From Alphaproteobacteria bacterium (GTDB lineage Bacteria; Pseudomonadota; Alphaproteobacteria; Rhodobacterales; Rhodobacteraceae), in contig JAUIAU010000004.1 of NCBI GenBank assembly GCA_030425185.1, forward strand, positions 1 through 64,000: a DNA stretch of 64,000 nucleotides. The letters run 5' to 3'. Positions within the stretch are counted from its first letter, which is position 1, and every line of letters starts with the position of its first letter. The translations under genes and the position numbers were made by a program. The notes beneath the pieces were generated by a model, which worked only from the letters and a program-made list of their open reading frames with translations, searched no databases and was not told the DNA's origin. Shown here piece after piece: positions 1 to 6,879 of this stretch.

Positions 1-1
1 C

Positions 2-1561
2 GGCGAGGGCATGGACCAGCCGACCTTCGACGAGATCGAGGCGGCCGCCCGCGCGGCGGGCCTGCAGGCGCGCTACCTGCCGATCACCCAGGGCAAGGTC
101 ACCGATGAGGATGCCGCCGCCTTCGGGACCATGATGCAGGAACTGCCGAAACCCGTTCTGGCGTTCTGCCGCTCGGGCATGCGCTCGGCGACGCTGTGGT
201 CGCTGTCGGTGGCCAAGGAGAAATCGGTGGCCGACATCCTCGCCGCGACCAAGGCGGCAGGCTACGACATGGGCGGCGTGGTGCGCCGGATCGCCAACGG
301 CGGCAAGACGCCCACCGACCGCGCCGACGCCAGCTACCAGGTGGTGATCGTCGGCGCCGGGGCGGCCGGGATCTCGGTCGCGGCCTCGCTGAAGGCCCGC
401 AAGCCCGAGGTCGAGATCGCCATCATCGATCCCGCCGACATCCACTACTACCAGCCCGGCTGGACCATGGTCGGCGGCGGCGTCTTCGAGGCCGCCAGCA
501 CTGCCCGCACGATGGGCTCGCTGATCCCGGCGGGCGTGCACTGGATCAAGGCCGCCGTCGCCGCCTTCGAGCCGGAGAACAACGCGGTGATCCTCGACGG
601 CTGCCGGGTGGTGAAATACGACCGGCTGATCGTCTGCCCGGGCCTGAAGCTCGACTGGCACAAGGTCGAAGGGCTGGTGGACACGCTGGGCAAGAACGGC
701 GTGACCTCCAACTACCGCTACGACCTGGCGCCCTACACCTGGAAGCTGGTGTCGGAGATGAAGGAGGGCCGCGCGCTCTTCACCCAGCCGCCGATGCCGA
801 TCAAGTGCGCGGGCGCACCGCAGAAGGCGATGTACCTGTCGGGCGACCACTGGACCCGGACCGGGGTGCTGAAGAACATCGACATCCAGTTCCACAACGC
901 GGGCGGGGTGCTGTTCGGGGTGAAGGACTACGTGCCCGCGCTGATGAAATACATCGAGCGCTACAACGCCCACCTGAACTTCTTCTCGAACCTCGTCGCC
1001 GTCGATGGCGAGGCAAAGACGGCCTATTTCGAGGTCAAGACGCCCGAAGAGCCGGTCCGCCAGGTCGCCGTCGAGTTCGACATGATGCACGTGACGCCGC
1101 CTCAGACTGCGCCGGACTTCATCCGGGTCTCGCCGCTGGCGGATGCCGCGGGCTGGGTCGACGTCGACCAGGCCACGCTGCGCCACAAGCGCTATGACAA
1201 CGTCTGGAGCCTCGGCGACGTGATGAACGCGCCGAATGCCAAGACCGCCGCCGCCGCGCGGATGCAGGCCCCGGTGGTGGCCGAGAACGTGGCCGCCGAC
1301 ATCGACGGCCTGTCGGCCCACGCGATCTACAACGGCTACGGGTCCTGCCCGCTGACCGTCGAGCGCGGCAAGATCGTGCTGGCGGAGTTCGGCTACGGCG
1401 GGGCGCTGCTGCCGAGCTTCCCGAAATGGGTGATCGACGGCACCAAGCCCAGCCGCGCCGCGTGGCTGCTGAAGGAGCAGGTGCTGCCGCCGGTTTACTG
1501 GCGGGCGATGCTCAAGGGCAAGGAATGGATGGTGAAACCGGAGACGGTCGCCGCCTCCTGA
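2..1561 (+). CDS. Rhodanese/phosphatase-like domain fused to sulfide:quinone oxidoreductase (5' partial)
   Basis: Flavoprotein that probably oxidises sulfide and reduces quinone at the membrane. The frame is open to the window edge, and the codons before the first ATG (position 11) continue the family's pattern, so the true N-terminus lies outside. Numbering from that ATG, residues 1-100 are a DUF442/TIGR01244 phosphatase-like domain with a C-X4-R loop (C53, R58, FCRSGMRS). Residues 110-500 are an FAD-dependent oxidoreductase with GAGAAG (115-120). Cys266 (KCAGAPQK) and Cys446 (GYGSCPL) fall where animal-type SQOR carries its two redox-active cysteines. The same fusion is known in proteobacterial 'bifunctional' SQR proteins. 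The SulP transporter downstream fits sulfur metabolism. The fusion is clear; sulfide as substrate is inferred from the cysteines. Confidence 0.85.
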   Translation, partial: GEGMDQPTFDEIEAAARAAGLQARYLPITQGKVTDEDAAAFGTMMQELPKPVLAFCRSGMRSATLWSLSVAKEKSVADILAATKAAGYDMGGVVRRIANGGKTPTDRADASYQVVIVGAGAAGISVAASLKARKPEVEIAIIDPADIHYYQPGWTMVGGGVFEAASTARTMGSLIPAGVHWIKAAVAAFEPENNAVILDGCRVVKYDRLIVCPGLKLDWHKVEGLVDTLGKNGVTSNYRYDLAPYTWKLVSEMKEGRALFTQPPMPIKCAGAPQKAMYLSGDHWTRTGVLKNIDIQFHNAGGVLFGVKDYVPALMKYIERYNAHLNFFSNLVAVDGEAKTAYFEVKTPEEPVRQVAVEFDMMHVTPPQTAPDFIRVSPLADAAGWVDVDQATLRHKRYDNVWSLGDVMNAPNAKTAAAARMQAPVVAENVAADIDGLSAHAIYNGYGSCPLTVERGKIVLAEFGYGGALLPSFPKWVIDGTKPSRAAWLLKEQVLPPVYWRAMLKGKEWMVKPETVAAS

Positions 1562-1581
1562 CACCGGGCCAGACCATCGGC

Positions 1582-1609
1582 CGGACCCCGGACGCCGTTC
1601 CGGGGTCCG
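1582..1609 (+). terminator. Hairpin between the SQR-like gene and sulP
   Basis: A perfect 11-bp stem (CGGACCCCGGA / TCCGGGGTCCG) with a 6-nt loop lies 20 nt after the SQR stop codon. No T-run follows, so it may protect the mRNA 3' end or only partly terminate. Confidence 0.5.
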
Positions 1610-1646
1610 TGCCGTCAAGACGAACAGGACAAGAAGGGCCGGGCAG

Positions 1647-3377
1647 ATGAACGGACTGAAACGCTATTTCCCCATCCTCGAATGGGGCGCCACCTACTCG
1701 AAAGACACGCTGACCAGCGACCTCGTGGCCGCTATCATCGTCACCATCATGCTGATCCCGCAGTCGCTGGCCTACGCGCTGCTGGCCGGTCTGCCGCCCG
1801 AGATGGGCCTCTATGCCTCGATCGCGCCGCTCTTCGCCTACGCGATCTTCGGCACCTCGCGCGCGCTGGCGGTCGGGCCTGTGGCGGTCGTCTCGCTGAT
1901 GACGGCCGCAGCGGTCGGCAACCTCGCGCTGTCGGGCACCGCCGAATACATCGCGGCGGCCATCACGCTCGCCTTCCTGTCGGGCCTGATGCTGACCCTG
2001 ATGGGCCTGCTGCGCCTCGGCTTTCTCGCCAACTTCCTGTCGCACCCGGTGATCGCCGGGTTCATCACCGCTTCCGGCATCCTGATCGCTGTCAGCCAGC
2101 TGAAGCACATCCTCGGCGTCCCGGCCTCCGGGCACACGCTGGTCGAGCTGCTCGAAAGCCTCGTGACGCATCTGCCGGAAACCAACCCGATCACCGCCGT
2201 CATCGGCGTCGGCACGGTCGCCTTCCTGTTCTGGGTCCGCAAGGGGCTGAAACCCCTGCTTCTGAAGGCAGGGCTGAAGCCGCGCATGGCCGACATCGTG
2301 GCGAAGGCCGGGCCGGTGGCCGCGGTCGCGGTGACCACGCTGCTGACCTGGGCGCTGGGGCTCGCGGACCAGGGCGTCCGGATCGTCGGCAGCGTCCCGC
2401 AGGGCCTGCCGCCGCTGTCGCTGCCGAGCTTCAACCCGGACCTTTGGCTGCAACTGGCCGGACCCGCGCTGCTGATCTCGGTCATCGGCTTCGTCGAGTC
2501 CGTGTCCGTCGCGCAGACCCTCGCCGCCAAGCGGCGTCAGCGCATCGTGCCGGACCAGGAGCTCGTCGGCCTCGGCACCTCGAACATCGCGGCGGCCCTG
2601 TCGGGCGGCTACCCGGTCACCGGCGGTTTCGCGCGCTCGGTCGTGAACTTCGACGCCGGGGCCGAAACGCCGGCCGCCGGGGCCTTTACCGCCGTCGGCA
2701 TCCTGATCGCCGCGCTGCTGCTGACCCCGCTGCTCTACTTCCTCCCCAATGCCACGCTGGCGGCCACGATCATCGTCGCGGTGCTCAGCCTCGTGGACCT
2801 GTCGATCCTGAAGAAGACATGGGGCTATGCCGGGGCCGACTTCGCCGCCGTCGCCGCCACCATCCTGCTGACGCTCGGCCTGGGGGTCGAGGTCGGTGTC
2901 TCGACCGGGGTCGCGGTCTCGATCGTGCTCTATCTCTACAAGACGTCGCGGCCGCACATCGCCGAGGTCGGCATCGTCCCCGGCACCCAGCACTTCCGCA
3001 ACGTGCTGCGCCACAAGGTCCGGACCACCCCGGGCGTCGTGACGGTCCGGATCGACGAGAGCCTCTACTTCGCCAACGCGCGGTACCTCGAGGATTACCT
3101 GCTCGACCGTGTGGTTGCCGACCCGAGCCTGCGCCATGTCGTCCTGATGTGCCCGGCGGTCAACGAGATCGACATGAGCGCGCTCGAAAGCCTCGAGGCC
3201 ATCAACCTGCGGTTCAAGGACATGGGCATCAAGCTGCACCTGTCCGAGGTCAAGGGCCCGGTGATGGACCGCCTGCAGCGCACGCATTTCCTCGACGAGC
3301 TGACCGGAGAGGTCTTCCTGTCGCAGTGGGACGCGATCGAGGCGCTCAAGCAGAGCCCGGCCCGCGCCGCGGAGTGA
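1647..3377 (+). CDS. SulP-family anion (sulfate) permease with STAS domain
   Basis: Inner-membrane transporter of the SulP/SLC26 family, moving sulfate or a related anion. The 576-residue protein has the usual layout: about ten or more hydrophobic segments over residues 20-430 and a cytoplasmic STAS domain at about 455-560, starting near VVTVRIDESLYFANA. Length is normal. The ATG at 1647 is preceded by a purine-rich stretch. It follows the SQR-like gene after 85 nt on the same strand. If sulfide is oxidised upstream, the carrier could import or export sulfate or another sulfur anion. SulP proteins can also carry bicarbonate, so the substrate is not proven. Confidence 0.88.
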   Translation: MNGLKRYFPILEWGATYSKDTLTSDLVAAIIVTIMLIPQSLAYALLAGLPPEMGLYASIAPLFAYAIFGTSRALAVGPVAVVSLMTAAAVGNLALSGTAEYIAAAITLAFLSGLMLTLMGLLRLGFLANFLSHPVIAGFITASGILIAVSQLKHILGVPASGHTLVELLESLVTHLPETNPITAVIGVGTVAFLFWVRKGLKPLLLKAGLKPRMADIVAKAGPVAAVAVTTLLTWALGLADQGVRIVGSVPQGLPPLSLPSFNPDLWLQLAGPALLISVIGFVESVSVAQTLAAKRRQRIVPDQELVGLGTSNIAAALSGGYPVTGGFARSVVNFDAGAETPAAGAFTAVGILIAALLLTPLLYFLPNATLAATIIVAVLSLVDLSILKKTWGYAGADFAAVAATILLTLGLGVEVGVSTGVAVSIVLYLYKTSRPHIAEVGIVPGTQHFRNVLRHKVRTTPGVVTVRIDESLYFANARYLEDYLLDRVVADPSLRHVVLMCPAVNEIDMSALESLEAINLRFKDMGIKLHLSEVKGPVMDRLQRTHFLDELTGEVFLSQWDAIEALKQSPARAAE

Positions 3378-3391
3378 CCGCTCCGACCGGC

Positions 3392-3433
3392 CGAACGACG
3401 GGGGCGGCGTCCACGCCGCCCCCGTGTCGTTCG
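3392..3433. terminator. Long hairpin between convergent genes
   Basis: The outer arms CGAACGAC (3392-3399) and GTCGTTCG (3426-3433) enclose a GC-rich inner stem built on GGGGGCGGCG / CGCCGCCCCC. It lies between the sulP stop and the stop of the minus-strand gene at 3438, so it could terminate both. There is no long T-run on either side. Confidence 0.55.
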
Positions 3434-3437
3434 CGCC

Positions 3438-4013
3438 TCAGCAGGCCCGGACGCCGAGCCGGATCAGGTCGCTGCCGCGCACCTGGCTCATCCCCACGAT
3501 CACGTAGCGGGCCTCGCGCAGGAACCAGCCGCGGATCGGGCTGGGGTAGTGGTCGGCCATGACCCGCGACCAGCGTTCGAACTCGGCCGGGGCCAGCCCG
3601 ACGCCGTAGATCTGGCTGGACGGTCCGTGAAACCCGAAGACCGTGGTCGGCGCGACGCAGGCGTTCGGCAACCCGAGATACATCGTGCAGGCCGAGTTGC
3701 AGTAGGCCCCGGTGATGCGCACCGAGGTTCCGGTGGCCCGCAGGCGACGGATCAGCTCGACCCGCCGGTCGAGGCGTCCGCCTTGGTCGTTGCCGACGAT
3801 CAACGTGTCCGCCTGCGCCGGGGCGGGCCCGGGCCGGGGCTGCGGATCGAAGGGCGCGGCAAGCAGCAGGGCCGCTGCCAGCGCCGCGATGGCTGCGGCG
3901 TGTCCGATCTTTCGGGCGGGTCTGGCCCGAACGGTTCTGAATAGACGGTCCCCGAAGCCGCAGGGCGCAGTCCGCCCCGCCAGCTTCAGACCGATGGTCT
4001 GAAACGGTTTCAT
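3438..4013 (-). CDS. Exported ClpP/crotonase-fold-like protein of unknown function
   Basis: A 191-residue protein with an unusually long basic N-terminus (about 35 residues) before a hydrophobic alanine-rich segment (about 38-55) that looks like a signal or anchor. The rest resembles periplasmic ClpP-like proteins (COG3904 type): GGRLDRR, then YCNSACTMYLG with a serine placed like the ClpP nucleophile, then VFGFHGPS supplying a possible histidine. Three cysteines in the mature part (YCNSAC, NACV) could form disulfides, and the protein ends in Cys. The ATG has a good upstream GAGGGGAC. Proteolytic activity is not established for this group. The gene stands alone, convergent with sulP. Confidence 0.65.
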   Translation of the reverse strand: MKPFQTIGLKLAGRTAPCGFGDRLFRTVRARPARKIGHAAAIAALAAALLLAAPFDPQPRPGPAPAQADTLIVGNDQGGRLDRRVELIRRLRATGTSVRITGAYCNSACTMYLGLPNACVAPTTVFGFHGPSSQIYGVGLAPAEFERWSRVMADHYPSPIRGWFLREARYVIVGMSQVRGSDLIRLGVRAC

Positions 4014-4726
4014 TGTCCCCTCGCTCCACCTCGATACAGTGGCCGGACGCGTTCACCCCGTGCCCGGTGCGCCCAGTAGACGCCCGGCGGGTTAACGCGC
4101 CCTTTCGCAGCCGGGGCGGTGCGGCGGGCAAGATGTGGTGAGGCTGTGGCGAACGCGGCGGGTTTGAGGAAGATTGTCGGTCACTCTCGCAGCGTCGGGG
4201 GAGGGGGGTGGTACGAGTTGAAAAGGGCGACTTGGGGGACTACCCCGTCGTCCGAGCGGAAGCCCTGCCTTCTGCGGTCGAGGCCTGAGCACGGCGCCAT
4301 ATCGGGTTGGTTCGTAGTCCGGTCGCGAGGAATCCATGGATGTCCCGACTGCCGCGGGCCTGATGACACCCTGTCCCTGGACCCAGACAGCGAGGTGCGG
4401 CGGCTTCCGGCGTCCCGGTGCCACGGGTGCCATGCCGCAACACCCGGGGTCGGCGGACGGGTCCACTGGGCCGCGCGGGAGGCTGCCGACGCCACGGACC
4501 TCCCCTGTCCCTCCGCCGCGCTTCTTCGGGGGCGGGCGCAAACCCACTGTTTCGAGACTGGTGCAGGCTGGCGGGGCGTTCCCAACCTCGCACCGGCGAG
4601 CCGGGCATTCACGACCTCGCTGATCCGGGAAGGCGGTTTGCGTTCCGCAACTTCACTAGCCTTCGGCGGCCGCCGCGTTGCACCCGGCGACAGCTCTGAA
4701 ACTGCCGCCCCCAAATGGAGCCAATC
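4014..4726. other. About 710 bp without a recognisable gene
   Basis: This stretch lies between the ClpP-like gene and the end of the che operon. Open frames of up to about 180 codons exist inside it on both strands, but none shows a family motif, a convincing ribosome binding site or plausible composition (they are rich in R, P, S, W and H). No tRNA, RNase P or tmRNA hallmark was found. One TTAAC half-site occurs near 4092. It may be a decayed gene or a mobile-element scar. Nothing further can be supported. Confidence 0.5.
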
Positions 4727-5083
4727 TCAAAAGAACTCGATCCCTGTCTCCTGTGGCGGTCGCTCCTCGCTCAGAAGCCGCGTGCGCAGGGTCTCCAGTG
4801 GCACGGCCCGGATCCCGGCGATCAGCCCGGCGTCCCCGGGTTCGCGTGCCAGCAGACCCAGCACCGCGCCCAGTGCCTCCAGCGTCTGGCGCAGCATGTC
4901 CAGTTCCTGCAGTTCCTGCACCAGCTTTCTCGGGGTCTCGTTGGGCTTGTCGATGACATCGCCCAGCGCGGTTTCGATCCGCACGATTGCCTGCGCCAGC
5001 GTCAGGACCTCCTCGGCGCAGAGCCCGGCCAGCACGGACGCCACACCCGGGGCCGTCGCGGGCGCCTGCGCCGGATCGGTCAC
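4727..5083 (-). CDS. Small helical protein ending the che operon; candidate CheT/CheZ-like phosphatase
   Basis: The 118-residue protein is predicted to be mostly alpha-helical and has no clear family match by eye. It overlaps the upstream cheY by 4 nt (ATGA), so it is translationally coupled to it. Residues 57-70 include D62-M-L-R-Q66, an Asp/Gln pair spaced i, i+4 on a helix, as in the catalytic motif of CheZ-type CheY phosphatases. Its position after the second cheY matches cheT, the last gene of the Sinorhizobium che operon, whose product is of similar size. The CheT/CheZ assignment is inference from position, size and the D-X3-Q motif. It could instead be an unrelated adaptor. Confidence 0.6.
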   Translation of the reverse strand: MTDPAQAPATAPGVASVLAGLCAEEVLTLAQAIVRIETALGDVIDKPNETPRKLVQELQELDMLRQTLEALGAVLGLLAREPGDAGLIAGIRAVPLETLRTRLLSEERPPQETGIEFF

Positions 5084-5466
5084 AGCCGCCCGACCACGGC
5101 TTCGAGGCAGGCCCTGAGATCCTGCGCCGCGAAGGGCTTGGCGAGATAGTTGTTCAGCCCCAGTGACTTGCCCTTCGCGATCAGGTCCCGATCCGCGCGC
5201 CCGGTGATCAGGATGAAGCCGATTGCCCGCATCGCGGGGGTCGCCCGGACGCGTGCCAGCAGATCGAGGCCCGACATGCCCGGCATGTTGTAGTCCGACA
5301 GCACGAGGTGCACCGGGGCGCGTTGCAGGACGGTCAGCGCCTCCTCCCCCGACTCGGCCGTCTCGACATGCGCGAGGCCGAAGCCCTCGAGCGCCTGGAC
5401 GATCAGGCCCCGGCTGGTCGACATGTCGTCGACGACGAGCAATCTCAGCTTGTCACGCAGGGACAT
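5080..5466 (-). CDS. cheY: CheY-type single-domain response regulator (second in operon)
   Basis: A stand-alone receiver domain of 128 residues. The canonical residues are visible: acidic pair D13/D14 (VVDD), phospho-acceptor D58 (LSDYNMPG), T88 (ILITG) and K110 (LAKPF). Translation starts at the ATG at 5466, inside the end of cheR (14-nt overlap); an upstream open extension antisense-like in composition is not used. By analogy with rhizobial che operons this second CheY would be the motor-binding regulator phosphorylated by CheA. The small protein downstream may dephosphorylate it. Confidence 0.9.
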   Translation of the reverse strand: MSLRDKLRLLVVDDMSTSRGLIVQALEGFGLAHVETAESGEEALTVLQRAPVHLVLSDYNMPGMSGLDLLARVRATPAMRAIGFILITGRADRDLIAKGKSLGLNNYLAKPFAAQDLRACLEAVVGRL

Positions 5467-6373
5467 CCGGACCTCCGCCACCGTTGGGCGCGGCACCCGG
5501 GGCGGGGGTGTCCGTGCGTTGATAAAGCGTCGTGCCCGCCTGCCGGAAGCAGCCGAGCATCGGGCCGACGATGCGTTCGGAATGACCGAGAAACAGCCAG
5601 CCGCCGGGCCGGATCGCGGCGGCGAACCTGGGCCAGAGCGACAGGCGCAAGCTGTCGTCGAAGTAGATGACGACATTCCGGCAGAAGACCACGTCGAACG
5701 GGTGCCGCATCGGCCAGGGTTCGAGCAGGTTGTGGACATTGAAGATCACACGGCGGCGCAGCGCGCTCCGCACCGTGACGTGATCCGCCTGCTCCGTCTC
5801 GAGCAGCGCCGCGCGGCGATCGGGCGGCATGCCCTTGACCCGGCCCGCGTCGTAGCGCCCGGCCCGCGCGGCGGCGATCATCTCGGCATCGATGTCGGTC
5901 GCAAGGATACGCGCCCGGGTCGCGGCGGCCTCGCTCCAGGCGATGTCCAGTTCGGCGGCCAGCGTATAGGGTTCCATGCCGTCCGAGCACCCGGCGGACC
6001 AGAAGCGGACGGGCGCGCTTCGGTCGCGCCCGGCGGCCAGTGTCGGCAGGATCGTTTGGCGCAGGACCTCGAAATGGTGGGGTTCGCGGTAGAAGGAAGT
6101 GATGTTCGTAGTCAGCGCCCCGACAACGATCCGCAGGTCCTCGGGGTCCGGGCCCGCGTCGAGGCGCGCGAGGAAGCTGCGCAGGTCCGGGAGGCCCAGC
6201 GCCCTGGCCTGCTTGCGCAGCCGCGATTCGACCATCGGGCGCTTGATCGGGCTCAGCGACAGACCGGCCGCGTCCCGCACCAGACCGGCGATCCGGGCAA
6301 AGTCGTCCGGGCCGAGCGTGCCGGCGTCGGCAGTGCCACCGGTCAGGGGCCGGGTCTGGGGCAGGGCACCCAT
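5453..6373 (-). CDS. cheR: CheR chemoreceptor methyltransferase
   Basis: SAM-dependent methyltransferase that methylates glutamates on chemoreceptors. The 306-residue protein has the helical N-terminal domain (about 20-95, ending TTNITSFYREPHHF) and the catalytic Rossmann domain with FWSAGCSDGMEPYTLA (125-139), LATDID (157-162) and the FCRNVVIYF signature (230-238). The ATG at 6373 is 2 nt from the cheW stop; a longer in-frame extension into cheW was rejected. The matching methylesterase gene cheB, normally next to cheR, is missing. Confidence 0.93.
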   Translation of the reverse strand: MGALPQTRPLTGGTADAGTLGPDDFARIAGLVRDAAGLSLSPIKRPMVESRLRKQARALGLPDLRSFLARLDAGPDPEDLRIVVGALTTNITSFYREPHHFEVLRQTILPTLAAGRDRSAPVRFWSAGCSDGMEPYTLAAELDIAWSEAAATRARILATDIDAEMIAAARAGRYDAGRVKGMPPDRRAALLETEQADHVTVRSALRRRVIFNVHNLLEPWPMRHPFDVVFCRNVVIYFDDSLRLSLWPRFAAAIRPGGWLFLGHSERIVGPMLGCFRQAGTTLYQRTDTPAPGAAPNGGGGPDVPA

Positions 6374-6375
6374 GA

Positions 6376-6879
6376 TCAGATCAGCGCCGATGTCCGGGGC
6401 GGCAGGACGGCGGAGAGGTCCAGCACCCGCGTCAGGCAGTCGCCGTGCAGTGCGATCGACGAGAGAAAGCGTGCCCCGTCCTCGCCGGTCAGGTCCGGTG
6501 GCGCGTCGAGCGCGTCGGACGGGACGGTCAGGATGTCGGAGACCGCGCTGACCAGCAGCCCGATGCTGCGCCCCTCGGCCTCGATTACAATAATGACGTC
6601 GCGCCCCGAGGCCTCGCGCCGGCCGAGCCCCAGCCGTTCCGAGAGGTCCATGATGGGCAACACGGTGCCGCGCAGGTTGATCACGCCGCGGAGGTAGCCC
6701 GGCGCGTGCGGCAGTGGTGTCGGCTTGCTCCAGCCCCGGATCTCGCGGACGGACATGATGTCGACCGAGTATTCCTGTCCGCCCAAGTGGAAGGCCAGTA
6801 ACTCGATCTGGCGATCCTCCGGGAGAGGCGGCGCCTCCGGGACGGGCGCAGCGCCGGGATCGGGGACGGCTTGGGTCAT
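6376..6879 (-). CDS. cheW: CheW chemotaxis coupling protein
   Basis: Adaptor that links CheA to chemoreceptors in the membrane array. The 167 residues form one CheW/SH3-like domain after a proline/alanine-rich N-terminal extension of about 23 residues. Typical segments are EYSVDIMSVREIRGW, GVINLRGTVLPIMDL and GLLVSAVSDIL. The start overlaps the cheA stop by 4 nt (ATGA). Confidence 0.93.
   Translation of the reverse strand: MTQAVPDPGAAPVPEAPPLPEDRQIELLAFHLGGQEYSVDIMSVREIRGWSKPTPLPHAPGYLRGVINLRGTVLPIMDLSERLGLGRREASGRDVIIVIEAEGRSIGLLVSAVSDILTVPSDALDAPPDLTGEDGARFLSSIALHGDCLTRVLDLSAVLPPRTSALI

Noticed and set aside
1512-3287. A 591-codon minus-strand frame opposite sulP
   Set aside because: Composition is arginine/aspartate/glutamine-rich without domains, while sulP on the other strand is well supported.
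4119-5117. A 332-codon plus-strand frame running through the gene-free stretch into the che operon
   Set aside because: Tryptophan-, serine- and arginine-rich with no family resemblance. Its second half is antisense to the coupled 118-aa gene.
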